Numbered from the stretch's first letter, positions 45,718-57,310 are shown. The stretch: 64,000 nt of DNA from Blastobasis lacticolella (GCA_905147135.1 LR990058.1:14793349-14857348), one strand, 5' to 3'. The notes: generated from the sequence alone by a model not told the origin. Numbers and translations are program-made.

Positions 45718-45785
45718 AGTCTATAGGCAGCGCTGACCGCTTTTCATCAGGTGGCCCGCTTGCCTGTTTGCCTACCGTATGCCAA
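45718..45785 (+). repeat. LINE 3' tail scrap
   Basis: 'ctataggcagcgctgaccgc' and 'aggtggcccgcttgcctgtt', the last 70 bp of the FKRYIRSLFRGG LINE family. Confidence 0.7.
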
Positions 45786-45841
45786 AAGCTATTAGGAAAT
45801 AAAGCTAGACAAAATATTGCCTAATTTAAGTAATTTATTCA

Positions 45842-46240
45842 TTAATATAATTCAATATATAATCGAATCCATTTTTGCCGTCGTTTTTCTGGATCAGTTC
45901 TAGTCTTGGGGCATGCTTTATTTAAAAGTTTGGGCAAACTAGGAAATATACGGGGTATCGCACCAGTCACTAGACGAGCGCGTTTTACTGGTACCTTTTC
46001 AACGCTGCCATCACCGTGGTATATTTTAGTTGTTGTGATAACTTCCTCTTCGCTAAAATGTTTACTACATACGAAGGAACCAACAGTGGGACTCCAGTTC
46101 GCTCGGGAAATAGCAGAAGTCCATTTTTTTAAAAGATATTCATTCTTTGGAAACGAAAAAGTCGGCACAGCCTCTTGTCCGTTTTTTAGCGTTACATCGT
46201 AGTTTGACCTACATTTTTCTATGCAACAACGCCTAGGCAT
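45842..46240 (-). CDS. THAP-domain protein, transposon-encoded, no catalytic region
   Basis: The chosen start is the ATG at 46240; 'tttctccaacag' immediately precedes it on the - strand, so it may also be a splice acceptor with an upstream exon. 132 residues to TAA at 45844-45842. Residues 1-99 form a complete THAP zinc finger: C6-x3-C10 and C58-x2-H61, with Pro31, Trp40, Phe62, and GAIPRIF (94-99) in place of the usual AVPxxF motif. THAP domains bind transposon ends in P-element transposases. A basic tail (DPEKRRQKW) follows, then a stop; the leucine zipper and catalytic domain expected next are absent. It could act as a truncated DNA-binding repressor, as KP proteins do in Drosophila, or be an inert relic. 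The frame is intact. Confidence 0.75.
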   Translation of the reverse strand: MPRRCCIEKCRSNYDVTLKNGQEAVPTFSFPKNEYLLKKWTSAISRANWSPTVGSFVCSKHFSEEEVITTTKIYHGDGSVEKVPVKRARLVTGAIPRIFPSLPKLLNKACPKTRTDPEKRRQKWIRLYIELY

Positions 46241-46567
46241 CTGTTGGAGAAATATTACTATTTTAAAACAGAATTTGAATGATAAAATAAGTAAAAAGCT
46301 AACAACAAAAATGATCGAGGATTGTTTTTTCCTAATCGTATTTATCCATATTTGGCGCAATTATAAATATATTTACTTTTATTTACCTTCGTAGATGGTC
46401 CATACAATTCGTTTATTTATAGTTTTATAATATATTTTAAATTTATTAGCTTAAAATTCAAAATATTCCCGCTCATTGACATGTAAACAATGAGTGAATC
46501 GGTTTACAGCGACGTTGCCGTTCCGTGCTACAGCATGGCTTGTAGATGAAGGAGGCTATGCCCGAAG

Positions 46568-47609
46568 ACATTATTAACCTACAGGTTACAGAGTAATACA
46601 CTCAAGCAAGAATTGTTAGCTCAGCCAAGTCCATAAACTTCAATCATCCTCTGAGGATTCGATACCTACGGAGGGTAATGGCTGTAGGCTGTACGTCTAC
46701 AGGGTTTCAAGTGGTAGGAATATTGTAGTCTCCGAGGTTTTAAGGTGTGGCCCAGGTTAATGCCTGGTATCGATTCGCTCAGATATAAACTCTACATATG
46801 GATCGCTCTACCCATCACATACTAAAAATCGGCAAATAATTCATGGTGTTTTTTTAATTATCTGGTCACCAAGATAAATCTGCTAAAAAGTTGAACAGCG
46901 TAATATTTTTTTTGTCCAAAAAATTAAAATACTAGGAGTTCCTGGTCAGCAAATAAATCAAGGATTATCAGAAAATAAATGGTTATGTTTGCAAAATAAA
47001 TAGTATTAATACAAAATTATTATTAGGTCAGCAGCAATCGTTAGCTTACGAAAAGCTTGTAAGGGCTCTAAGAGAATTTTCACAGAGTATAACTATATAT
47101 ATATAATTATATAGCCTTAGCCATAGGTGTTAGATAACTGATAAACTACATAAATACTTCTTTTTTGCAGTTTATAGCTATAATTAAATCAAAGTTAAAA
47201 CACCGCCCCCAACCCACTGGGTGTACTTGTAACTCTTGCACAATGATCCGGTTCCGATCTATTTTGGTCCGGAAAACTTTTGCCATTTTTCCTTTTCACC
47301 TGATTTCTTATGGGTCACGGTCCCACGGCAAGTTAACCTAACTACCTCGTAAGGGAGTTCCGAGTAATTGAATATTTCGGTATTCGTCAGATCAAAGGGC
47401 GGGAGACTCAAAAATACTTTCTCATCTTGCATTGTTCGTGTTCGTTTGATATGGTGTTTTCAAATTTATGATACCAAGGGGTACCGCATGCATGTGCTCG
47501 TAATGACAAACAACTTTTACTATTTTAAGAGAGGTAGGTCATAGCGGGGTATCCCGTTCGAATTGGAGCCGCCCGACTGGGGTAGTACCTCCACCTTACA
47601 GAATACCGC
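46568..47609. other. No gene recognised
   Basis: AT-rich. A SINE-B scrap ('ggtgttagataactgataaa') lies near 47127. 'atgataccaaggggtac' near 47468 recurs at 38963 ('tgataccaaggggtatgc') as part of a short dispersed repeat. Confidence 0.35.
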
Positions 47610-47865
47610 AGCTAAACAATTATCTTTTAAATAGTATTGTGTTTCTGTCGGTTAGTAAGGTCTCCAGTGCTCCATGGGGGGTTTGGGAAACCGTGGCTTT
47701 GGCAGTGGTGGGGCATTTGCCTTTTTGCTGCCAGAGCAACGTGTGATAGAGGTGGGCAACGTATTGGCTATACTATTGGTGTTGCTAATGTCTATAGGCA
47801 GTGGTGACCACTTTCCATCAGGTGGTCCATTTGCCTGTTTGCCTACCGTATGACATAAAAAGAAA
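47610..47865 (+). repeat. LINE 3' tail copy (ctccatgggg subtype)
   Basis: 'ccagtgctccatggggggtt', 'ggtgttgctaatgtctatag' and 'ccatttgcctgtttgcctac'. Confidence 0.7.
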
Positions 47866-48267
47866 CCAACTCTGAAATCGCCAAAAAAGTCGACTGTTTC
47901 ATACAAACATACTCACGCCTGCATCCCATTGGGGTCGGCAGAGACTATTGAGTGCCACAAGCTAAGATCCATTACGTTACATTTTATATCGTCTTCAATT
48001 TTGTATGAAACAGCAGAACTTCTTTTTGCAATTTTAAAGTTCTGTAGTATCCTATTTTGCAGCAACATTGTAGATGTTTCGTTAGGCATAATCTATTTAT
48101 TTATATTTTTCTTACTCTCTTCAATAATAATAATATACCTACCGGCACGGGGTGCCAATCGGCTCCCGAGATTGTTCAACCAGTCTCAAGAGTCCCCAGC
48201 GGAAGACCTCAACCTCGCTTCGCCAACTGTATCAGAAGGCCTAACGGGTGGTGAATAATAATTAATT

Positions 48268-48470
48268 CACGGATGTGGAATGAGCTCCCAGCCACACTGT
48301 TTCCTTTGGACTATGACATGGGATCGTTCAAGAGGTATATTAGAGGTCTCTTCAGAGGCGGGCAACGCATTGGTGACTCCCCTGGTGTTGCTGATGTACA
48401 TAGGCAGCGGTGACAACTTTCCATTAGGTGGCCCGCATGCCTGTTCGTCTGCCGGATAACATAAAAAAAA
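48268..48470 (+). repeat. LINE 3' tail copy
   Basis: Starts in the ORF end: MWNELPATLFPLDYDMGSFK and RYIRGLFRGG, then 'aggtggcccgcatgcctgtt' and an A9 end. Very similar to 28740-28935. Confidence 0.75.
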
Positions 48471-48474
48471 AACG

Positions 48475-50040
48475 GGACTCACATGCGATGTACCTTTTCG
48501 ATTTGTTTTTCTGACGTTTCGGCAGGGTTACGCCCACCGTGGTCACGAGAAGACATCCGCCAATATATAATATATTATGTGTAACGAACGCGAGTTAGAA
48601 ACAAACAATAATTCTTTCTTTAACAAACGAAATTACTCATATCGCATCGACTTTTGTACGCGGTGACATCATACCGCTGAGATGAGAGGGCAAAATAATG
48701 AAATCCCTAATTTCATCATTCACATGCCTCTCATGTTAGCTGCCTTTAGGCACAATTCACGGAGAGGAGACGGAATGCGGATAAATGACACGTTGACGCT
48801 TGACCTATCTAAGTCAAGGACCGAATATGATTTACCCGAACTGCTTGCGTAACATTCTGGAGCAGTCCCGGAAGTCGGTCTTGGTATGGGTCTGGGCAGT
48901 TGGGTTTATATATGGTTGATCAGAGTTCGAAGTGATTATTATCCTCGATAACTATCATAAAAATAATAAAATGTCCGTTTGCCAACTTTACCACAACCTG
49001 TCACCAATTTTGTCTATACGAAAATGCCCAAAATAAGACTGAGTTTGAATTAATTGCAAGAAAAATAGCAGTTTATGAGCGAGAATTTAAAGTAAACATG
49101 AGTAAATATTCGAGAATTAACAAAGTAAATTATTATCTCTATAATTTAGAACACTGGGATTGACCGATCAAAGTTTCTACACCTCGTCCAACGTCCATAC
49201 GCCTTACCGATGGACAGTAGACTGCATCTAGAGTCCGCGCAAGATTAGTCTGCACTTACGTTATGGTGTCCTTGCAATGACGCAAGAAAGAGTCCTTTTA
49301 AGAGGACAGGGCATGCGATCAAATAGTGCTTGTATACCTAAACATGCTTGTAACAGTAAATGACTGACGGATGTGCCCAAAAAAAAAGAACTAGCATGAA
49401 AACTAGAATAGCCTAGAATCATAGCAAAAATATGGCGAATCAGCGCATTCATGGCCTATAGAAATTGAACTATCCTCGTTACAAAGTTAAGAGCTCCTTT
49501 CCTTGCCACTAGTCGACACATAAAAAAGAAGATCATGCCCTTGTAATTTTTTTGGGTTTTCACGAGTTATTTCCATTTTCAGCCGCGAGCAGAGTTATCT
49601 TGTAAGCAGTCACAAAAACTCATAAATCCACTCCTAACCCACGCCGCGTCCCATGCTCTTACGTGCATTGCACTATCACAGTTTATCGCCCATCTTCGTT
49701 TAGTTTTGTTAGTTTGTTTATCCGAAGCTGCATGATGATGTAGGTATGGTTTACGATTGATCGTAATCGTAATTTTATGTAAACTGAATACATCCGTTTG
49801 CATTTATCATCAATACATTTTAGTTTGTTTATAATATTTTACGGCTGTACCTCGCATGAAGTTGTGAGACCTTCGTATACTGTTCCAGATGCCTAACAAT
49901 CGCATACATTCTCCCGGTAATGTAACTGTTCTATCAAAGACGGAAGAAGATAATCCGATTTGAAGCACATCCTGAAATATCGTTTTATCTTGATTCTTCA
50001 TAATATTTTTTACGTTACTTTGGTTCAACCTTTATAATGC
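48475..50040. other. No gene recognised
   Basis: AT-rich DNA with short motif-free frames on both strands. No splice-supported exon was seen. Confidence 0.35.
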
Positions 50041-50047
50041 CTACGGC

Positions 50048-50205
50048 TTCGGAATGGAACACGTTGCCTGGGAGTGTGTTCCCTGATCATTATAATATGG
50101 ATGCCTTCAAGGCTAGAGCAAATAGGCTGTTCCTAGACAGGCATGCTCCATCTTCGGCCGCATCGTCACTTACCACCAGGTGAGATGGCGGTCGAAAATG
50201 GCTGG
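50048..50205 (+). repeat. LINE 3' ORF tail (VFPD family)
   Basis: + strand WNTLPGSVFPDHYN and FKARANRLFLDRHAPSSA, then a stop and 'accaccaggtgagatggcgg'. Confidence 0.7.
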
Positions 50206-50854
50206 CTACTAATGAAAAAGCAAAAAAAGCTTTAATATTTGCGGCCAGAGATCTGATCTCCACTGCATACATAATAGATATTTTGTCTCTTGTGCCACTG
50301 ACATAACTAGCTAGCTATTTTTGGTGCGCCTTTCGTTTCGACGTGATGTAAGGTTTAGACGCATTCGTAGTGCGTTAGTTATGCAAAAATGAGTTACTAG
50401 AGCTACTTCTAATTGTACCGTTCTTTTTAGAAGTGTTCGGAACTAGGTGGAACGCAGAAGGCAGGGAAATGGTTTGTGTGTGTATATTTCTACGTAGTTT
50501 TTGAATAAGTCGATATGGTCGTCGTCGTTTATGTTTGTAACCTCCGACGAAAAAAGACGGGTGGTACAAGTTTGACGTGTGTATCTGTGGCTTCGTGTGT
50601 CTGCTCCCGAACGGATTTACCGATTTCGATGCGGTTTTCTCTTTTTTATAGCCAGTTAACTCACTCTTTATCAATGTCTGGCTGTGTGTCTGCGCTGCCA
50701 TTTAGCCATTAATCGGCTTAAGACTTTATCTCTTATCGCAAACACTATCACACATCCGAATTTCTGAACTAAAATCATTTAATAATTGCGTGAAAGTAAC
50801 ATGTGGCCATTGACTACCTTTGAAGATTATTTAAATCAATATTCGATTATTGTC
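50206..50854. other. No gene recognised
   Basis: Nothing beyond short open frames on both strands (50375-50712), without known motifs. Confidence 0.35.
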
Positions 50855-51065
50855 TACTAGTGGACCCGGCGCGACTTCGTTCGCGTACACCTACTTTACC
50901 CGTACCTACCCTTTTTTCTTGCTAAACCTTCCTATGAAACACTCTTGTCTATTATTGAAAACCGTATTTAAATCCATTGTGTAGTTTAAAAGATCTAAGT
51001 GTACATGGATCCGTAGGGACAGACGGCGGGAAGCGACTTTGATTTATACTATTTTTTATATATTA
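50855..51065 (+). repeat. Dispersed 'actagtggacccggcgcga' repeat
   Basis: 'ctagtggacccggcgcgact', 'attgaaaaccgtatttaaat' and 'agacggcgggaagcgacttt'. Confidence 0.75.
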
Positions 51066-51067
51066 AA

Positions 51068-51245
51068 CAAGACCAGAGGCATCAGATTTGACCGCCATCT
51101 CACCTGTTGGTAAGTGACGATACGGGTGAAGATGGAGCGTGCCCGTCTTGAAACAGCTTATTCACTCTAGCCTTGAAGTCATCCAGATTATATTGATCAG
51201 GGAACACTCGAAGGCTACGCGTTTCATTCCTTAGCCGTACGCATT
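51068..51245 (-). repeat. LINE 3' tail (VFPD family), reverse
   Basis: 'ccagaggcatcagatttgac', 'cgccatctcacctgttggta' and 'tagccttgaagtcatccaga', the complement of 50048-50205. Confidence 0.65.
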
Positions 51246-52629
51246 GTAAAAGTCGTGCCAAAGCGGCTCGTGCGAATAGCTAAAAGATAGATATATCTAT
51301 GTATAGCAAATCAACTTATGTAATAACTAATGGTACTAAACTTTTAAAGCCTAAACCTAATCGAATACTTTGTAGGTAGATGAACCTTACGGTTACAAGA
51401 TAGTGAGCTAGTCTTAACCTAAGCTAGATTTAACATAACGTGCTTTCGTACCGGGCCAAATACATCCGGCTCCAAGGTATTGCAATATAATGCGAGGAAA
51501 ATTCGAAATCCGGAAATCCGCGGCGTGTCACCGGCGGCGGTGACATCAAAGCCCTCGGTGCAACCGATGTAGTAGCGGAGCAGAATGATTATAGTCGAGT
51601 AGTTGGACGACGAAACGCCATGTTTTAATAAATCCAGGTTTTTGTTACGCGTTGAAGCGTTTTATTTAAGTATATGGAGATTAATTTTCACCCCGTCGTG
51701 GCTACTCGTGTTAATATCACGATTTCTACAAAAATTGTGTGCATTGTTAGACACCAAAATGTGATTGGATTCAGAAGAAAGGCTCGAGCGACACCTTACT
51801 CAATTGACAAATTAATCGGTAGGCACCGTTTAGCCTCGTGATTATAGTAGGCACCTATTTATTTCAAGCTAGCGGTCCCTCACGATTTTAATCCGTGTGC
51901 AATTCGAATATCTTTGGACATTCAACTATCCTACGATATCTTTTTTTACTATTTCTATATTGTAGTACCTATCACAAAGATAAAAACTTAACTTTTGGTC
52001 CAGGACAACTCGACAATAAGTGCAAATTTTTAGTGTTGAATTTTTTTTAATTAGACTCGCTGGCATTTAACGGCTATCTCACCTGATGGTAAATGACGGA
52101 GATGATGGAGCATGCCTGTCTAGGAACAGCGGCATTTAAATCCGCATGATTACCTACCTTCGATTAATCTGAAAGTCTTTAAATTTGGGCGTTCCTGCAG
52201 ATTTTACCTCTTACGTTAGCGTCTGTACTCTATAGTATAGAAACTGATACAGTTGAATCATTCGTATTAATATCGTATCGGAAGTCACTTTCGCGTTCTC
52301 AAAGCGCTGTACGCGGCCGGCTCCCCGTCCATAACGGTCATTGGAATGCAAAAGGCCGAGTGGGCAATGACCAGTTCGCGAACCCACATTCTGCCTGAAG
52401 AAAGTTGGGCGCGGCCTCCGATACTATCTGTCTCCGTTTAGCGCGGCTCATCTTGAATCTTGAGTGTGACACTCGCCGTCACATAGTGTGTGGGCCGAGC
52501 ATTTTTGAGACTTTAGAGTTATGTGGCAGAAAGGTATACGAATAAAAATATTTTGGAAAGTAAATACAGATCTGAAGATTGATATATTTATTATTTTAGG
52601 AAAGCTTTTATACTTACGTAACATAAAAA
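51246..52629. other. Mostly unassigned; one LINE scrap
   Basis: 52062-52130 matches the reversed VFPD LINE tail ('gctatctcacctgatggtaa', 'tggagcatgcctgtctagga'). The rest shows no recognisable gene. Confidence 0.4.
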
Positions 52630-52945
52630 AATCATCGTGGCGTTAATATCCCGGTTATGCTCTCCGAGGGCCCGGGGTCCACCTTGACCATGATCCAGGA
52701 TTTGGCAGATCAGATAATTACAGTGAAGCGACTCCCATCTCACCTCCGTGACCCTCCGTGCTACCAGGGGAACTTAACCAGCGGGGCTATTGTCTAACTC
52801 AGTTGGAAACTGAATTTGTACGCCATCTACGTTGGCCACTGCCCATAGCGTCTAACAAATTAGAGTGGTGTACGATTATTTTATGTTAAATTCAGTGGTC
52901 TGCTGAGATAGCCAATAACCCCGCAGATTGGATCATGGTACTTAC
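52630..52945 (-). repeat. SINE-A fragment split by a foldback MITE
   Basis: 'ggcgttaatatcccggttat', 'accatgatccaggatttggc' and 'taccaggggaacttaaccag', then 142 bp of insert, then 'cagattggatcatgg'. Confidence 0.8.
52782..52923. mobile_element. 142-bp MITE inserted in SINE-A, CAG duplicated
   Basis: CGGGGCTATTGTCTAACTCA at 52782 is inverted at 52923 as CGGGGTTATTGGCTATCTCA. CAG flanks both sides (52779-52781 and 52924-52926), while other SINE-A copies carry it once ('gaccagattgg'). No ORF. Confidence 0.78.
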
Positions 52946-53394
52946 GTAAGATACTTGTCAGTTTTCTTTTAATAGAGCAATCTTTAACATTATCATATAC
53001 TCTAACAAACACGCACACATACATCGTTATATGCACGTTGCATAATACATCTAACTAAAAATATCTCTTACCGATTACATGAAAGTTAACTTACTTACTT
53101 CGCTGGCTTAGCGGCCCGAAGTGGATCTTGGCTTGAAAGTATAATGACCTTCATTTTATACGTATTTTACTGAGTCATACTGTCAAAACATATGTTTGTG
53201 TGCCAGCCAACATTGCTTAATAAAATATTTCGTCATATTATACAGAGAAAAGATATGTATTTTTTTTGTTTGTAATTAATAAACACAAAAACTAGTACCA
53301 ATACAATGCTATACTATCACTGTAGTAAAATAGGTACTTTAATCCCGAGAAATTTCCTTACAAATTTTAAATCCTGTGTGACTTTGGTACAATT

Positions 53395-53720
53395 TTTTTT
53401 TTCTACCACCAAGGTGGCAAACAAGCTTACGGCCCGCCTGATGGTAAGCAGTCACCGCAGCCTATGGACATCACCCACGCGTTGCCGACCCCGTAAAAAC
53501 CTTTTAACCCCTTTCTTGAAGAACTCCATGTTGTACTCTCCAGGGAAAACCTCTCCAGGTAGTTCATTTCACAACCTTAGTGTGCGTGGGAGAAAGTTCC
53601 TTTGGGACCGCACAGTTCGCGACCAATTTGGCTCCAAGATGTGAGGATGAACTCCCTGTCGGTGTCGAGCGGTGCGATGATAGAACGTAGCTGTAGGCAT
53701 CATGTCAAACAGTTCTTCAG
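53395..53720 (-). repeat. LINE 3' end (accaaggtggcaaac family)
   Basis: The - strand reads EELFDMMPTATFYHRTARHR, QRNFLPRTLRL and NELPGEVFPGEYNMEFFK, then the short 3' end in (T)n. It is 5'-truncated and shifted in frame at one or two points. Confidence 0.7.
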
Positions 53721-53757
53721 AGCAAACAATATAATATGTTTTAACGAAAATCTGACA

Positions 53758-53885
53758 AACCACAAGCATAGATATTGGTTTCTGGATCACGTCTACAAAA
53801 TTTCATTGGCTTTGATAGCGTAATATTGAAAATATTATCAAACTACGCTTGTATGATGCGCGCTCGGGCCAGACTCCTCTTCAGA
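53758..53885. repeat. Inverted relative of the repeat at 24475-24605
   Basis: 'acaagcatagatattggttt', 'cacgtctacaaaatttcatt' and 'gctttgatagcgtaatattg' are the reverse complement, in order, of the blocks at 24475-24605. Confidence 0.5.
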
Positions 53886-53924
53886 GAACATAATATATTT
53901 GACGTAGATACCTTTTCTTTTTAT

Positions 53925-54115
53925 GTAATGCGGCAGTCAAACAGGCATGCGGGCCACCTGATAGAAAGTGGTCACCGCCATCAGCAACACCAGGGGCGCC
54001 ACCAATGCGTTGCCTGCCTTTAAGGAGACATCTAATATACCTCTTGAAGGATCCCATATCATAGTGAAAAGGAAACACTGTGGCTGGGCGCTCATTCCAA
54101 CCACTATGCGTTTCA
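53925..54115 (-). repeat. LINE tail (FKRYIRSLFRGG family), reverse
   Basis: 'cagtcaaacaggcatgcggg', 'cagcaacaccaggggcgcca' and 'gaaacactgtggctgggcgc'. Confidence 0.7.
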
Positions 54116-54790
54116 GTCATGTTTCTTACCTCTTTCCCAAAGAGGTGAGTTTTATCTTTTACATCTTTCATTCATCATTTGTCTATCTGTAGAGTCTGTA
54201 GTACATTTAATTCCTAGCACCGAATGGATTGATAAATCTTTTTGTGGAATTGGATTTCAATTGAAATCTCGTATCTTAAAAAATTGCATTTGGCAGGTGT
54301 AGTATTTATTTGATATTCAAATCAATTCTTTTTTAACGTTGACACTTATCCACTTTCCTGTTTACCCGATTCACAAAACTTAAGAATGGAGTCTAATAAT
54401 AAAACAATACAGCAATTATCAGGCATGCACCTGTTAATTGCTTCACTGTTATAAATGTTTGTAACGATTACTCGTAACTTGCGTGGTGTTCGGAATAAAG
54501 TAAAAATAAAAATATATGCTGACCGTGCCAGCCGTCACCGTTGTCGGCGTGGGGTGGGTGCGTTTAAATTGTATAAATTGAATATGTTTAAATATATTGG
54601 CAACATCGAAGTTGAACGATTCAAAAATGCAAAAAGAAGCGTCTTGCGACTTGATCGGGGTATACGACTGCTGACGTACCTATACGGCGATCGTACGACT
54701 CAAAAATTACAGGGGTGGTCAATTATGCCATTGTGCATTTCCTTCCTAGTTTCATATCCCTGACGTTTGAAAGATATAAATAACATATGA
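54116..54790. other. No gene recognised
   Basis: A 102-codon frame (54455-54763) is rich in Lys/Arg but has no recognisable motif or splice support. Confidence 0.3.
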
Positions 54791-54791
54791 A

Positions 54792-54890
54792 TCATCTTGG
54801 CGTTAATGTCCCGGTTGTGCTCTCACGCACAAGGGTCCGGGGTTCGCCTTGACCATGATCCAGGATTTGGCAGATCAGGTAATTACAGTT
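54792..54890 (-). repeat. SINE-A 3' fragment
   Basis: 'atcttggcgttaatgtcccg', 'ggttcgccttgaccatgatc' and 'ttggcagatcaggtaattac'. Confidence 0.75.
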
Positions 54891-55679
54891 GAAAGATAAA
54901 TTACTCGAAACAAAGGGTCCACTTGTTTATTTAACTTTAAATGAAACTAACATTCGCACTAGGTTAATACACCCATTTACTTCCAACATTCGGATTGTTT
55001 TTAACTTTACAGTTTTTAAATAGCAGTCGTGTTTTTTTGGTTTTGAACTACTTTTTTATGATAGTGCTGATTCTTTGGCCTCACTAATTCACCTGTACAT
55101 AATTATAGCTCGAAAATATCTCGAGCTACACTAAAATAAAATAAATAAACGAATAAATGACTTGATTACATAACAGCCCATCGACAATACATTCTTATTA
55201 CAAGTTATTATAACACCCAACTTAATAACGTCGACAGAGGAGAGAACAAAAGCAATAATTTCTGTATTATTCTCTCAATTGTTGTATTAAAGAAGAGTCC
55301 GTCCTCAACTTTGCCTCGTTACGTGAATCCGTACAGATTTAATTAAGTGATAATATCGGCAGATTCTATTGTTGCAAGATGCCCTCCATCTTGCTCTCCC
55401 AAAAAACCGCCTGTCACACAATAGATGCCGTAGGGATGCGACTACGGATACAGTTATTCGTTATTCGCCGAATGTTGGCGCTTTTACGAATACTCGTATA
55501 ATTGGCTAACATTCCAAAAGCAACAACGTCTTATTTCCAATATAAAAGCAGTCAAATGCTGCTTCTTTTCATAATATAACAAAACGTTGACTACAGTTAT
55601 TGCTTAGGGTAGGGATTTTAACAAAACTAGTTAATATTCGAAGTAAAATGTAGGAAGAATATTTACTTCCTTGTACATA
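54891..55679. other. No gene recognised
   Basis: AT-rich intronic DNA with no motif-bearing frame. Confidence 0.35.
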
Positions 55680-55865
55680 ACTGGCAATGTGATGAAACCT
55701 GCACACTGAATATGTAACCATGATGATGTAGCAGGGTCACAGAGGTCAGATGTCAGTTGGTCCACTTTAATTACCTGATCTGACAAATCCTGGATCATGG
55801 TGAAGGCGGAGCTTGGGCCCTCGTGCGCGAGAGCACAACCGGAACATTAACGACAAGATGATTTG
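55680..55865 (+). repeat. SINE-A 3' body
   Basis: 'gatgaaacctgcacactgaa', 'gcagggtcacagaggtcaga', 'ctggatcatggtgaaggcgg' and 'gcgcgagagcacaaccggaa'. Confidence 0.75.
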
Positions 55866-56399
55866 TTTTATTCCCAAAGTGGTGCTATTCGTTACATCTC
55901 TAGCCTTCTAAGTAACACGGTAGTCGTTTCATGTAACAAACGAAACAGCTGGCCATTCGTTTAATTGACTCAGCTATATATTAACAGCTTTGGATTCATG
56001 AGAATCGTACTTAATGAATGTTATACTCGCCATTTCATCTGCAATGACATAATGGGTGTTTAAGAGGAGTGATTAGAGTGTGTGGGAGGGATCGTAATAA
56101 TGTATCATCATCGTGTTACGACGATGTGTTTGACTGTAATGAAGACGTTTGATCAGCTCAATTGTCGGGTCCGCTCTCGTTCCAGCGGATTGATTTCCGT
56201 GCTGTGTAATTATATCTACACTCTGTTTCTGCTATCAATTAATAATGTAGCGCGAAAGTGAGATAGATTACTGTAAGTATGATTGAAACGGGGCTTGGAT
56301 TCAGCTTGCGTATATTAATTTGGCTTTTGTATATTTCGCGATTGACAAAATAAAAAGGTAGGTACATAATGTACTTTCATCTAAAAACGATATTTATTT
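55866..56399. other. No gene recognised
   Basis: AT-rich intronic DNA; nothing identified. Confidence 0.35.
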
Positions 56400-56675
56400 A
56401 CTACTAGTAATTCCGGTGCGACTTGGTTCGCGTGGCGTCCTACCCCTACCTCTGCCCTACCCAACCCTACCCTACACCTTCCCAGCACCTATCTAATATC
56501 TACTGTACACCTACTTTACCCTTACCTAACCCTTCTTTCATAAAAACCTTTCTCATGAATCACTCTATCTATTGTTGAAAACGCATTAAAATTCGTTGCG
56601 TAGTTTAAAATAACTTAGCGTACATAGGTAAATACATAATCGGAAAGCTACTTTGTTTTATACTATGTATAGATT
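56400..56675 (+). repeat. Dispersed 'actagtaattccgg' repeat
   Basis: 'gtgcgacttggttcgcgtgg', 'cctacctctgccctacccaa', 'atcactctatctattgttga' and 'ttttatactatgtatag'. It carries a short unexpanded version of the pyrimidine-rich CCCTACACCT tract. Confidence 0.7.
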
Positions 56676-56689
56676 CATCATTATCGTCC

Positions 56690-57310
56690 TAAAGGTCAAT
56701 CACGGTTTCTTTCAGGGGCAGCTTTCATACTCTTCCTTATCCACTTCGCACGGTCTTCAACATGCTCGTGTCGTAAGCTCTTGGCTCTCGAATCCGACTC
56801 CGCCGCAACACTGTCCTATTACATACTCTCAATCAACACACCACATTTAAATTTTGTCTGAAACCATGAAGATACATACATAGATGAAGCTCACGCCTCT
56901 GTCCCACAGGTGGGCTAGGCAGAGACTGTGGACCGCACTCTGCTCTGTCCTGACACAACTCCCTAGCCTCGCATATATCGACGATTATTTTCATAAATCT
57001 CCTTTTATTCTTGCCACTTCGGAACCCAGCTTTTTTGGGAACATTACTGATCTGATCAGTGAATGTTTTTCTGGGTCGTACCATTTTCTTTTTATACCAC
57101 CAAGGTGGCAAACAAGCTGCCTGGTGGAAAACAATAACCGCAGCCTATGGACGTTCCCCTCCTCCGTTTGTATTCCTCATATCTGAGGGTCGTGACCTCT
57201 CTCCCCCATAATCCTGTCACGGACAAAGGCACGCCATCTTCCCCTGTCCTCAGCACAGTGCAGAGCCTCGTGGGATGTAGTATGTAGTGTGGTGCGGATC
57301 CGATCGCACC
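56690..57310 (-). repeat. RTE-type LINE 3' tails and related scraps
   Basis: 56885-57100 on the - strand reads RPRKTFTDQISNV and ends 'ctgtgggacagaggcgtgag' with (ATGT)n, an uninterrupted relative of 20520-20925. 56690-56830 and 57190-57300 are further RTE-like 3' scraps. Confidence 0.6.

Larger units (their letters stand above)
44975..46560 (-). mobile_element. P-element-like DNA transposon encoding only a THAP domain
   Basis: Termini CATAGCCTCCTTCATCTGCA... (27 bp, one mismatch, through 'aagccatg') are inverted at 44975 and 46560. CCCGAAG flanks at 44968-44974 and 46561-46567 as a target duplication (7 bp; P elements normally make 8). 'aacgtcgct' also recurs inside both ends. The 1586-bp body holds a tandem array (45185-45715), a LINE tail scrap (45718-45785) and the THAP ORF (45842-46240). 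No RNase-H-like transposase catalytic domain was found, so it cannot be autonomous. Confidence 0.75.

Noticed and set aside
45842..46360. 172-codon version of the THAP ORF starting at 46360
   Set aside because: The extra 40 N-terminal residues are low-complexity hydrophobic, and 'tttctccaacag' directly before the inner ATG looks like an acceptor. THAP domains start at or near the protein N terminus.
54455..54763. 102-codon Lys/Arg-rich frame as a gene
   Set aside because: No motif, no splice or promoter context; length is within chance for the region.
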